A stretch of DNA of 18,137 bases from Chloroflexota bacterium (GCA_024278015.1 JAJRUC010000475.1:1-18137), one strand, 5' to 3'; counted from the stretch's first letter, positions 1 through 6,524 are shown. Notes: generated by a model not told the origin, from the sequence alone. Translations and numbers: made by a program.

Positions 1-2
1 GG

Positions 3-581
3 CTGCTGAAGTTTGACCCGGATTGGGGGCCGACAGACATCCCCATTGTGCAAACCGGCATGTGGCAAAGGCCCATTGCCGCCGGCAGTTTTTACGGCAA
101 TTTTTACGTGCTGGATGCCCAGGCGAATCAAATCTATCGCTACCTGCCCACCACAGGCGGCTACGAACAAGCGCCTGACACGTATTTTGACCCTGATACG
201 CCCGTAGATTTAAGCGGCGCGGTTGATATGGCGATTGACGGCTCGATTTACATCCTGTTCCAAAACGGTCAAATCAAAAAATTTAACGGCGGCACGCCGG
301 TCGATTTTCAAATCAGCGGTCTGGATGTTCCGCTGAATAACCCCACGGCCATTTACACGGCCCCCGATGAGCTGGCCCAAAACATCTACATTGCCGATGC
401 GGGCAACCAGCGTATTGTTCAACTGACCAAAGACGGGCAATTTATCCGCCAGTTCAAGCCGCGTCTTGACGATGAAGGTGATTTTACCGACCTGCGGTCT
501 GTTTATGTCGATGAGATTGCCCAAAAAATCTTTGTGCTGAACGGGAATCAATTATTCGCTCCGAATTTACCGCCCCAATAA
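3..581 (+). CDS. C-terminal part of a beta-propeller (NHL-like) protein, 5' truncated
   Basis: The reading frame is open from the left window edge to a TAA at 579-581, so the true start lies outside; an internal GTG at 48 has no special claim to be the start. The visible ~190 residues are rich in short beta-strand units of the type 'IYIADAGNQRIVQLTKDGQFIRQF' style, only part of which is quoted here, with YIADAGNQRIV being the clearest NHL-repeat signature. Other blade-like pieces are NFYVLDAQANQIYRY, SIYILFQNGQIKKF and KIFVLNGNQLF. NHL and related propellers usually act as protein- or ligand-binding platforms. Nothing catalytic is visible in this part and the N-terminal domain is unknown. A strong terminator follows, so it is the last gene of its transcription unit. 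Confidence 0.7.
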   Translation: MLKFDPDWGPTDIPIVQTGMWQRPIAAGSFYGNFYVLDAQANQIYRYLPTTGGYEQAPDTYFDPDTPVDLSGAVDMAIDGSIYILFQNGQIKKFNGGTPVDFQISGLDVPLNNPTAIYTAPDELAQNIYIADAGNQRIVQLTKDGQFIRQFKPRLDDEGDFTDLRSVYVDEIAQKIFVLNGNQLFAPNLPPQ

Positions 582-595
582 CCAACCAATTCAAG

Positions 596-637
596 AAGCG
601 CATAGCCCTGTCAAATGCAGAGCGATGCGCTTTTTTT
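596..637 (+). terminator. Rho-independent terminator after the beta-propeller gene
   Basis: AAGCGCAT (596-603) pairs with ATGCGCTT (625-632). A second inner stem (605-610 with 618-623, one mismatch) closes a 7-base loop. The 3' arm runs into seven T residues (631-637). The hairpin lies 14 bases after the stop codon and separates this gene from the tRNA promoter. Confidence 0.85.
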
Positions 638-660
638 GTTTTGAAATCCAGCTACCCAAT

Positions 661-688
661 TTGCCATTTTTATCCACCGGCATATAAT
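661..688 (+). promoter_or_regulatory. Promoter of the tRNA cluster
   Basis: TTGCCA (661-666) and a perfect TATAAT (683-688) are separated by 16 bases, close to the sigma-70 consensus. The expected transcription start near 695 is about 35 bases before tRNA-Leu. The strength of the boxes suits a stable-RNA operon. Confidence 0.75.
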
Positions 689-728
689 TAGCCCTGTCAG
701 TTGCATAAGATGGATTGTGATTTACTTG

Positions 729-814
<86 letters not shown>

Positions 815-820
815 CTGTAA

Positions 821-892
821 TGCGGGGTGGAGCAGAGGTAGCTCGCCAGGCTCATAACCTGGAGGTCAGAGGTTCGAATCCTCTCCCCGCTA
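821..892 (+). tRNA. Initiator tRNA-fMet (CAT)
   Basis: The anticodon arm is CCAGG-CTCATAA-CCTGG (anticodon CAT). Two initiator marks are visible. The first acceptor pair is not Watson-Crick (T821 opposite T891), while the next six pair (GCGGGG with CCCCGC). The D stem GAGC/GCTC gives the A11:U24 pair seen in initiators. The 29-31/39-41 pairs are AGG/CCT rather than the classic GGG/CCC. The discriminator is A892 and no CCA is encoded. Only 7 bases separate it from tRNA-Leu, so the two are co-transcribed. Confidence 0.9.
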
Positions 893-896
893 CCTT

Positions 897-945
897 TTCG
901 GCAAACAGCTTTATCCGTAAAACGGTTGTTTGCCGAATTTATTAT
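897..945 (+). terminator. Perfect 11-bp inverted repeat between tRNAs, possible terminator or processing hairpin
   Basis: TTCGGCAAACA (897-907) is the exact reverse complement of TGTTTGCCGAA (927-937). An inner small hairpin CCGT-AAA-ACGG (915-925) lies inside. The 3' arm is followed by TTTATTATT, an A-interrupted T tract. It could end transcription after the first two tRNAs, or could hold the precursor while RNases separate tRNA-fMet from tRNA-Glu. The repeat itself is certain; its role is inference. Confidence 0.5.
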
Positions 946-961
946 CCAGGCCGCGTATTTA

Positions 962-1034
962 GCCGCATTCGTCTAGTGGCCCAGGACACCACCCTCTCAA
1001 GGTGGCGACACGGGTTCGACTCCCGTATGCGGCA
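962..1034 (+). tRNA. tRNA-Glu (CTC)
   Basis: The acceptor GCCGCAT (962-968) pairs with ATGCGGC (1027-1033), with A1034 as discriminator. The anticodon arm CCACC-CTCTCAA-GGTGG gives CTC. The T arm ACGGG-TTCGACT-CCCGT is complete. No CCA is encoded (next bases CTG). Confidence 0.95.
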
Positions 1035-1054
1035 CTGGTACAACATTATATTGT

Positions 1055-1127
1055 GGTGGCTATAGCTCAATGGTAGAGCACCTGGTTGTGGCCCAGGAGG
1101 CTATGGGTTCGAGCCCCATTAGCCACC
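1055..1127 (+). tRNA. tRNA-His (GTG)
   Basis: The anticodon arm CCTGG-TTGTGGC-CCAGG gives GTG. The acceptor GTGGCTA (1056-1062) pairs with TAGCCAC (1120-1126). G1055 sits opposite C1127, which is the extra G-1:C73 pair diagnostic of bacterial histidine tRNAs, so the gene is drawn from G1055. CCA is not encoded. Confidence 0.95.
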
Positions 1128-1134
1128 CTCAAGC

Positions 1135-1207
1135 GCCTCCGTAGCTCAGTTGGTAGAGCAGCCGCCTTGTAAGCGGCCGGTCGTCAGTTCAAATCTGGCC
1201 GGAGGCT
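1135..1207 (+). tRNA. tRNA-Thr (TGT)
   Basis: The acceptor GCCTCCG (1135-1141) pairs with CGGAGGC (1200-1206), with T1207 as discriminator. The anticodon arm GCCGC-CTTGTAA-GCGGC gives TGT. The T arm GTCAG-TTCAAAT-CTGGC contains one G-T pair. It is 7 bases downstream of tRNA-His and is the last tRNA in the cluster. Confidence 0.95.
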
Positions 1208-1253
1208 TCCAGATTCGATATTTCAGCGCTTCCGGCCATCTTCGGCCTTTCCC

Positions 1254-1284
1254 AAACCCTGCCCGGTTTTCGTGGTAGGGTTTT
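1254..1284 (+). terminator. Probable terminator of the tRNA cluster
   Basis: AAACCCTGCC (1254-1263) can pair with GGTAGGGTTT (1274-1283), ten pairs including one G-T, around a 10-base loop. The 3' arm ends in TTTT (1281-1284). The T tract is short, so efficiency is uncertain, but it lies where the tRNA transcript should end, 47 bases after tRNA-Thr. Confidence 0.5.
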
Positions 1285-1544
1285 GTGTCAGGTAGAGACA
1301 ACTCACAAGGTACGCTGCGGCGCGCCTCTGCAGAGGAACGCATTTAAAACTATCATTTTATGTTTGACGAGACAGTAGTTGTGACTTCTCAGGATATTCA
1401 ACAACTTGCCTCTCCGCCAATTTTACAGAAGCCGGTTTACACTAACCTGAAGAAGTTGTATTTTTGTAACAAAAGTTATAACTACTATCGGCTAAATGTG
1501 TTATCCTCAATACAATTCAGGCGCAAACACCATCAGGAGGAATT
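1285..1544. other. Intergenic stretch upstream of the zinc-ribbon gene
   Basis: No convincing gene is visible. The left part is mixed in composition and the right part (about 1430-1510) is clearly AT-rich, as expected for a promoter region. It holds the near-perfect inverted repeat TTGTAAC-AAAA-GTTATAA (1464-1481), an operator candidate. No promoter with both boxes well spaced stands out. The start of the next gene has a full Shine-Dalgarno sequence, AGGAGG (1535-1540). Confidence 0.5.
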
Positions 1545-1745
1545 ATGACTGAAGCTCAAACGCTGTCTTACTGTTTAAATTGCAACCGGAGTGAAGAGGA
1601 AATGCCTCTGGTTTCGCTTCGATACGCCAACCGGCAAACGTGGATTTGCTCGCAATGTTTGCCGGTGTTAATTCACCACCCGCAGCGGCTGGTCGGTAAA
1701 CTGGACGGCGCCGATAAAATTCCGCCCGTACCGCACAACCATTAA
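1545..1745 (+). CDS. Small zinc-ribbon-like protein, 66 residues
   Basis: The protein has two CxxC pairs, C10-LN-C13 and C35-SQ-C38, 21 residues apart. This is the spacing of a treble-clef or zinc-ribbon knuckle, and H44-H45 lie just after the second pair. There is no signal peptide or membrane segment, so it is predicted to be cytoplasmic. The start is well supported by AGGAGG at 1535-1540, four bases before ATG. A membrane-protein gene follows after 42 bases on the same strand, so the two may be co-transcribed. I do not recognise a named family; it could be a metal-binding adaptor or a nucleic-acid-binding ribbon. Zn binding is inferred from the cysteine pattern. Confidence 0.7.
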   Translation: MTEAQTLSYCLNCNRSEEEMPLVSLRYANRQTWICSQCLPVLIHHPQRLVGKLDGADKIPPVPHNH

Positions 1746-1787
1746 TCATCATTGCCTGCCGGGGCAACAAAACAACCGTAATCGAGT

Positions 1788-2867
1788 ATGAAACCGACTG
1801 ATTTTCGCCCTCAATACCCCATTATGGCCCTGGGCATGCTGGCGTTGCTGGCGGCAATGTGGGCCGGCCTGTTACGGATGGGCTGGGCCTGGCCGCTGCT
1901 TCAACCCGCCCTGCCGATGGCGCACGGCCCCCTGATGATTAGCGGCTTTCTGGGTACGGTCATCGGCGTAGAACGGGCCATTGCCCTCAATCGACGCTGG
2001 ATGTATTTTGGCCCGCTGCTCTCCGGGCTGGGCGGTCTGGCGCTGATAATCGGTCTGCCGGCCCCCGTTGGCGCGTTGCTTGTTTTGCTGGGGAGCGCGA
2101 CGCTGGTGTTGATATTCGGGGTCATCGTCAAAATAGAGACCGCCCCCTACACGCTCACAATGGCCCTGGGCGCATTGTTGTGGCTGGCCGGCAATGGCTT
2201 GTGGCTGACGGGCCGGCCCATTTACACGGTTGTTTACTGGTGGACCGGGTTCGTTGTATTGACCATCGCCGGAGAACGTTTGGAATTGGGCCGGATATTG
2301 CGTCATTCAAAAGGCGTGCAAACCCTTTTTGCCGCAACTGTGGGGCTGTATGTAATTGGCCTGGTGGCGTCGCTGGGCAATTTCGATATTGGCGTGCGAA
2401 CAGGGTCGGCGGCCACGATAATACTGGCTGTTTGGCTCTTTCGCTTTGATGTGGCCCGCTACACCGTCAAAAAATCGGGCTTAACCCGCTTCATCGCCAT
2501 TTGCCTGCTAAGCGGCTACGGCTGGCTGGGGCTGGGCGGCGCGTTGGGGATGCTGTACGGCGGCGTAACAGCCGGATTTCAGTACGACGCCATTTTGCAC
2601 AGCGTCTATATCGGGTTTGTGATGGCGATGATTTTTGGACACGCCCCCATTATCTTCCCCGCTGTGCTGGGCCGGGCCATCCCCTTTGCCGGCCGATTTT
2701 ACTTCCATCTGATTTTGCTGAACGTGTCGCTGTTGCTGCGTCTGGCGGGCGACCTGGCCTTCCAACCGGCCGGCCGGCAGTGGGGCGGCCTGCTGAACGT
2801 TGCAGCCATCCTGTGGTTTATCGCCAACACCGCGCTTTCGGTGCAAAAAGATACATCCTCTTCGTAA
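1788..2867 (+). CDS. Multi-pass membrane protein with conserved-looking histidines (NnrS/heme-copper-like, tentative)
   Basis: The protein has 359 residues and is almost entirely hydrophobic, with about 10-12 predicted membrane helices starting at residue ~13. Histidines and polar residues sit inside or beside helices: MAHGPLM (H46), ILHSVYIGF (H271), IFGHAPIIFPAV (H285) and FYFHLIL (H307). A helix bundle with such His positions recalls NnrS and heme-copper-oxidase subunit I-like proteins, which bind heme or copper, but I cannot confirm membership. Only short ends (residues 1-12 and the last ~10) are soluble. The ribosome-binding site is weak; the ATG gives a sensible cytoplasmic N terminus. 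The gene lies 42 bases downstream of the zinc-ribbon gene. The existence of the gene is near certain; the family is uncertain. Confidence 0.75.
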   Translation: MKPTDFRPQYPIMALGMLALLAAMWAGLLRMGWAWPLLQPALPMAHGPLMISGFLGTVIGVERAIALNRRWMYFGPLLSGLGGLALIIGLPAPVGALLVLLGSATLVLIFGVIVKIETAPYTLTMALGALLWLAGNGLWLTGRPIYTVVYWWTGFVVLTIAGERLELGRILRHSKGVQTLFAATVGLYVIGLVASLGNFDIGVRTGSAATIILAVWLFRFDVARYTVKKSGLTRFIAICLLSGYGWLGLGGALGMLYGGVTAGFQYDAILHSVYIGFVMAMIFGHAPIIFPAVLGRAIPFAGRFYFHLILLNVSLLLRLAGDLAFQPAGRQWGGLLNVAAILWFIANTALSVQKDTSSS

Positions 2868-2880
2868 AAACTCGCCAACC

Positions 2881-2889
2881 TGATATAAT
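2881..2889 (+). promoter_or_regulatory. Extended -10 promoter of the CooT operon
   Basis: TGATATAAT (2881-2889) is a perfect extended -10 element (TG-n-TATAAT). The matching -35 position (TTCGTA, 2861-2866, spacer 17) is weak, which extended -10 promoters tolerate. It lies 80 bases before the cooT-like start, in a region with no other role, and just after the stop of the membrane-protein gene. Confidence 0.65.
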
Positions 2890-2968
2890 TACATGAAATA
2901 TCCCATCAAATGGCAGGCGATACGCCACCATCGTTATACAATTTCATATTATCAGGAGAAAATACATT

Positions 2969-3172
2969 ATGTGCCAGGCAACTGTTTATCTTGACGGACA
3001 GGAAATTATGCGCGATGTGTTGAAGGTTGTCCCCGTCCCTGACGGGCTGCGACTGACCACTTTTTTTGAAGCGCCCCGCACCATACCCGCCACCATTCAG
3101 GAAATTGACCTCATCAAGCATCGGGTGATGCTCAACTCACGGCCCGATGAGAAAGGAGAAGCTGATGAATGA
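2969..3172 (+). CDS. CooT family small nickel-binding protein
   Basis: The 67-residue protein starts Met-Cys-Gln (MCQATVYLDGQEI) and continues with the pattern of the CooT family: a short beta-rich protein with 'VxxVPVPDGLRLTTFFE' style strands (residues ~19-34) and an 'IDLIKHRVML' ending. In characterised CooT proteins the Cys immediately after the initiator Met helps bind Ni(II) in a dimer; that Cys2 is present here. CooT was described with carbon monoxide dehydrogenase maturation, but many homologues, including this one, are not next to CODH genes. AGGAGA (2954-2959) supports the start. The stop overlaps the next gene by 8 bases, which suggests translational coupling. Confidence 0.8.
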   Translation: MCQATVYLDGQEIMRDVLKVVPVPDGLRLTTFFEAPRTIPATIQEIDLIKHRVMLNSRPDEKGEADE

Positions 3173-3416
3173 CCGGGACAAGCTGCGGATATTAATTCCT
3201 CACTGGCTTGAACACAACGCCGAACACGCCGCCGAATTTCGGCGGTGGGCAGAAAACGCCGGGCCGGCCAGACCGCACATTTTGGCGGCGGCCAAGGCGA
3301 TGACCGAGGCCAACCGGGCGCTGGACACCGCCCTGACCGCGCTTGGCGGGCCGATGAATCAACCTGATTCTCAACCACACCCTCATACACACCCTGACTT
3401 GCGGAGGCAACAATGA
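3165..3416 (+). CDS. Small helical protein with His-rich tail, coupled to CooT
   Basis: The start is taken at ATG 3165 (MNDRDKLRIL) because AAAGGAG (about 3152-3158) is well placed before it; an upstream in-frame ATG at 3147 lies inside cooT and has no such site. The 83-residue product is predicted to be two or three helices (HWLEHNAEHAAEFRRWAENA, then AAAKAMTEANRALDTALTALGG), with H19, H23 and H27-type spacing in the first helix. The tail contains HPHTHP, a candidate metal-binding segment. Similar small proteins next to CooT have been seen as uncharacterised families (possibly DUF8180); this is from memory. It overlaps cooT by 8 bases and the next gene by 4 (ATGA), so the three are very probably one operon. 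The nickel-related role is inferred from context only. Confidence 0.75.
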   Translation: MNDRDKLRILIPHWLEHNAEHAAEFRRWAENAGPARPHILAAAKAMTEANRALDTALTALGGPMNQPDSQPHPHTHPDLRRQQ

Positions 3417-4078
3417 GTAAAAAATACCTGGTATACATCGAAACGATTGGCGACCCCCTGACCGAAGAAGGCTACGCGGCCCACGTGCCGGCCCTGCCCG
3501 GCGCTTCGGCCTGCGGCCAAACACCGGCAGAAGCGCAGGCCAATATCCGGCAAGCAATTATCGATTACCTGGCCTTGCTGCGCGGCGTGGGCGAACAGGT
3601 TCCCCGGGCCAGCGAAGGTCTCGACTTCGATTTTGAAGAAGTAGACAGCACCACCTTTCCCACTGATTACGACGCCATTCATCCCAACGAAATGGAAGTC
3701 CTCTTTCGGTGGATGGCCGTTTCCCGGCAAGAACTGGTTGATTTGCTCAAAAACCTGTCGGCGGAAGACCTGGAATGGCAGCCCAACCCGGAAGCGACCT
3801 CCATCAAGGATATTCTGTATCGCATTGCCGAAGCTGATTTGTGGTACACCGACCGGCTGGAACGCTGGCCCGAAGCCCCCCTGTTTCGATTGGCGGCGGC
3901 GCGGGGCGTGGCGCTGGAACGTCTGCGGGCCGGCTCTGACACGGTTCTGGCTAACGTGGTCACCTATCAGGGCGAAGACTGGACGCCCCGCAAAATTATC
4001 CGGCGCATGCTGGAATATGAACGCGAACACATTCGGCAAATAAAAGACCGCCTGGCCGCCCGCGCCCAGGCCGAATAA
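3413..4078 (+). CDS. HicB-like/DinB-like fusion protein
   Basis: Residues ~1-65 (YLVYIETIGDP... EEGYAAHVPALPG ... GQTPAEAQANIRQAI) match the partial RNase H fold of HicB antitoxins, with the typical 'Y-x-A-x-V-P-x-L-P-G' strand and the 'T-x-x-E-A-x-x-N' helix. No HicA toxin gene is adjacent. After a linker (~residues 66-90, acidic), residues ~93-215 form a four-helix DinB/DUF664-like domain: RWMAVSRQELVDLLKNLS at the start and MLEYEREHIRQIKDRL at the end, the latter being the usual last helix with a metal-ligand-type His. DinB-like domains often bind a divalent metal and serve as thiol-dependent transferases. The start ATG overlaps the preceding stop (ATGA, 3413-3416) and GGAGG lies at 3403-3407. 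Its function in this operon is unknown. Confidence 0.75.
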   Translation: MSKKYLVYIETIGDPLTEEGYAAHVPALPGASACGQTPAEAQANIRQAIIDYLALLRGVGEQVPRASEGLDFDFEEVDSTTFPTDYDAIHPNEMEVLFRWMAVSRQELVDLLKNLSAEDLEWQPNPEATSIKDILYRIAEADLWYTDRLERWPEAPLFRLAAARGVALERLRAGSDTVLANVVTYQGEDWTPRKIIRRMLEYEREHIRQIKDRLAARAQAE

Positions 4079-4210
4079 CCCGCTATCCGGTTTTTCAAAT
4101 CTATACCACAACAGAAATAAGACCGAATAATAACAAAAAGTGCAAATTGAAGTGAGTGGGTTAAAGTTGCAGTTTATGACAATCACAAAAAGAAAGGGAC
4201 GTTCAAGCAC

Positions 4211-4831
4211 ATGAAAGCAACGGATTTCAATTTATCGGAACAGATAAAATTTAGCCTGGAAACAGGAGTGACAACCTTCAAGGATTCCAGACTGGTCATT
4301 TTCGATGCCAACGCCGTCGGGTTGTTGCGCCAAAGCCTGGTCGATGAGCTTGGCCCGGAAAAAGCGCGAAAAATATTTCTGGAGTTCGGGTATCAAAACG
4401 GCTACGCCGATTTTATGCAAATGAAAATCAATTACGAGTTTGATACCGAAATGGATTTGCTGGCTTCCGGCCCGGTGATTCACACCTGTGAAGGCATTGT
4501 GCAGGCCACCCCCATTGAAATCAGGTACAACCGGGATACCGGCGAGTTCTTCTTCACCGGCAAGTGGACCAATTCCTACGAAGCGGAGCAATACCTGTCT
4601 TACAACGTTGAGGCCGACGAGCCGGTTTGCTGGTCTTTAATGGGTTACGCTTCCGGCTGGGGTACCGCCTTTTTCGGCTCGCCCCTGATAGCCATTGAGC
4701 CGGTCTGCATCGGCAAGGGGGATGACCATTGCGAATGGAAGATTCAGCCGCCCGCCGCGTGGGGCGACGAGGCAAAACCATATCTTGAGGTTTACCGGAA
4801 ATTCTTTGAAAGGATGGGCCACAATGGCTGA
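4211..4831 (+). CDS. XylR N-terminal/V4R domain protein without output domain
   Basis: Residues ~10-110 (DSRLVIFDANAVGLLRQSLVDELG, in part; ARKIFLEFGYQNGYADF) match the XylR_N sensor domain found before sigma-54 activators of aromatic catabolism. Residues ~115-190 match V4R (4-vinyl reductase): EPVCWSLMGYASGWGTAFFG and VCIGKGDDHCEWKI. The cysteines C139-region, C166-region and C174-region are typical of the V4R small-molecule or metal site. At 206 residues there is no AAA+ or DNA-binding domain, so it cannot act alone as a XylR-type activator and probably senses a ligand for a partner. The start is the first ATG of the frame with a purine-rich tract (AAAGAAAGGGAC) somewhat upstream. It overlaps the next gene by 8 bases. 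Confidence 0.8.
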   Translation: MKATDFNLSEQIKFSLETGVTTFKDSRLVIFDANAVGLLRQSLVDELGPEKARKIFLEFGYQNGYADFMQMKINYEFDTEMDLLASGPVIHTCEGIVQATPIEIRYNRDTGEFFFTGKWTNSYEAEQYLSYNVEADEPVCWSLMGYASGWGTAFFGSPLIAIEPVCIGKGDDHCEWKIQPPAAWGDEAKPYLEVYRKFFERMGHNG

Positions 4832-5015
4832 GAAATTATTGCGATACTACAGTTATGTCAGCGAAACGCACGGGTTTTCAGGCAAGTTTGAACTGGCCAA
4901 ACAGACCAAAGTCCCTTCCACCAAAGCGTCTCTTGAACCTGATTCGCCGGAATTGATAACCTTGTTCAAGAAAGCGGTGGAAAAAATAACCGGAAAACCG
5001 GCCCCCGATTTTTAG
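4824..5015 (+). CDS. 63-residue protein of unknown function, coupled to the V4R gene
   Basis: The start is ATG 4824 (MAEKLLRYYSYV), eight bases before the end of the V4R gene (the sequence ATGGCTGA carries both). The purine-rich TTTGAAAGGATGG region about 10 bases upstream contains AAAGGA as a ribosome-binding site. The product is basic and looks helical at both ends, with a middle KVPSTKAS and a C-terminal LITLFKKAVEKITGKPAPDF-type helix (quoted in part). No membrane segment, signal peptide or cysteine is present. I recall similar small proteins beside V4R genes in other genomes, but cannot verify that. The overlap argues that it works with the V4R protein. It ends 17 bases before the end of the convergent decarboxylase gene. 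Confidence 0.7.
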   Translation: MAEKLLRYYSYVSETHGFSGKFELAKQTKVPSTKASLEPDSPELITLFKKAVEKITGKPAPDF

Positions 5016-5032
5016 GCAAACCCGGACAGGCG

Positions 5033-6502
5033 TTATTCGGCCTCCGGCATCGATTGCAGAGCGGCCCGGCACAATTCCCATGCCCGTTTGACGTGCGCCG
5101 CTTCGGTGCGGATATTGCCGATAGCCAGCCGCACGGTGTAACGTCCGCGCAATTTGGTGTGCGACATAAAAACCTCGCCGGTGGCATTGACCGCCTCAAT
5201 CAGTTTGTGGTTCAACCTCTCCAGCGCGGCTTCGTCATCCATGCCCGCCGGATGCGCCCGAAAGCAAACCACGCTGAAGGGAACCGGGGCCATACGCTCA
5301 AACTCCGCCGAATCATCGACCCAGCCCGCAAATTGCCGGGCCAGACGCATGTGTTCGGTCAGGCGGGCCGCCAGGCCATCAACGCCGTAAGTGCGAATAA
5401 CCATCCACAGCTTCAAGGCCCTGAACCGCCGGCCCAATTGAACCCCGTAATCCATATAATCTTTCACCGCACGCGCATCGGTTTCGGCAGAGCGCAAATA
5501 TTCCGGCAGCAGACTGAAGGCCCGGCGCACTATATCGGGATGCCGGGTAAAGAAGGTACTCAAATCAAGCGGGGTGAACAACCATTTGTGCGGATTGACC
5601 ACCAGCGAATCGGCTTGCTCTACCCCGGCCAGCACATACCGCTTTTCCGGCACAATGGCCGCCGCCCCCCCGTAGGCCCCGTCAACGTGCAGCCACAGGT
5701 TAAATTTGCGGGCAATAGCCGCCACCGCCGGCACGGGGTCAATGCTGGTGCTGGAGGTGGTGCCCACCGTGGCGCACACAAAAAAGGGCCGGTATCCGGC
5801 GGCCAGGTCGGCGGAAACGGCCGTTTCCAGCGCGGCGGGCTTCATTTGAAAGGCTTCGTCCGATTCGATTTTGACCACATTCTCTTGCCCAACGCCCAGG
5901 GTAATGGCCGCTTTTTCCACCGATGAATGGGTCTGGTCGGAAATATAAACCCGCAAGCGGGGCATATCGGCCCGCCCGGCCAGCCCTTTGACGCGAATAT
6001 GCAAGTTCGGCAGCGATTGCCGGGCGGCGGCCATCGCAATCAAACTGGAGGCTGACGCGCCATCGGTCATCACCCCGTCCCATGCGGCAGACAGGCCCAG
6101 CATTTGCCGAAACCAGTCCAGCACCGTTTCTTCCAGCTCGGTGGCGGCGGGCGAGGTGCGCCACAACATGGCGTTCACATCCAGGGCGGCGGTCAGCAAC
6201 TCGCCCAAAATGCCGGGCGCAGAGCCGGTAATACCGAAGTAGGCAAAAAAACCGGGGTGATTCCAGTGGGTGATGCCGGGCATGATGATATTCTCAAAAT
6301 CGGCCAGAATATCGTCCATCGATTCCGGCCCGGCGGGCGGAGCGTCCGGCAGTTGGGCCTTGATTTCACCCGGACGGCTGCGCGACAGCACCGGACAGGC
6401 TTCGGGGTGGGCCAGATAAGCGGCCACCCAGTCGATGAGTTGGTGGCCGGTGCGCCGAAAATCGTCGAGATTCATTTCGCCCAGGGGGGGGATTTCTGCC
6501 AT
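5033..6502 (-). CDS. PLP-dependent amino-acid decarboxylase (aromatic-L-amino-acid decarboxylase family)
   Basis: Group II decarboxylase of 489 residues, close to the family's usual ~480. It is a cytosolic PLP enzyme that turns an amino acid into an amine and CO2. Visible family features are THWNHPGFFAYF (substrate pocket, residues ~78-89), DQTHSS with H192 stacking on PLP, GTTSST (247-252), HVDGAYGG with D274, and NPHKW with K306 as the PLP lysine. The N-terminal pattern (FRRTGHQLIDWVAAYL) also fits aromatic decarboxylases. The substrate (Trp, Tyr, Phe, DOPA or other) cannot be told from sequence. The start is set at 6502, not at an upstream in-frame ATG at 6523, because GGAGG (6511-6515, minus strand) lies correctly before it. 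It is divergent from the receiver/DUF309 gene and has its own promoter with a palindrome. Confidence 0.9.
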   Translation of the reverse strand: MAEIPPLGEMNLDDFRRTGHQLIDWVAAYLAHPEACPVLSRSRPGEIKAQLPDAPPAGPESMDDILADFENIIMPGITHWNHPGFFAYFGITGSAPGILGELLTAALDVNAMLWRTSPAATELEETVLDWFRQMLGLSAAWDGVMTDGASASSLIAMAAARQSLPNLHIRVKGLAGRADMPRLRVYISDQTHSSVEKAAITLGVGQENVVKIESDEAFQMKPAALETAVSADLAAGYRPFFVCATVGTTSSTSIDPVPAVAAIARKFNLWLHVDGAYGGAAAIVPEKRYVLAGVEQADSLVVNPHKWLFTPLDLSTFFTRHPDIVRRAFSLLPEYLRSAETDARAVKDYMDYGVQLGRRFRALKLWMVIRTYGVDGLAARLTEHMRLARQFAGWVDDSAEFERMAPVPFSVVCFRAHPAGMDDEAALERLNHKLIEAVNATGEVFMSHTKLRGRYTVRLAIGNIRTEAAHVKRAWELCRAALQSMPEAE

Positions 6503-6524
6503 AATTTTTGCCTCCATTACCAAA

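Noticed and set aside
1360..1548. A 62-codon open frame before the zinc-ribbon gene
   Set aside because: No ribosome-binding site, unusual residue composition, it runs over the promoter region and overlaps the well-supported start at 1545.
3413..3620. HicAB toxin-antitoxin module
   Set aside because: The HicB-like part is fused to a DinB-like domain and no HicA-like small basic protein is encoded on either side.
3383..4210. A 275-codon open frame antisense to the HicB/DinB gene
   Set aside because: It opposes a gene with recognisable domains and operon overlaps; no family features and no start site seen.
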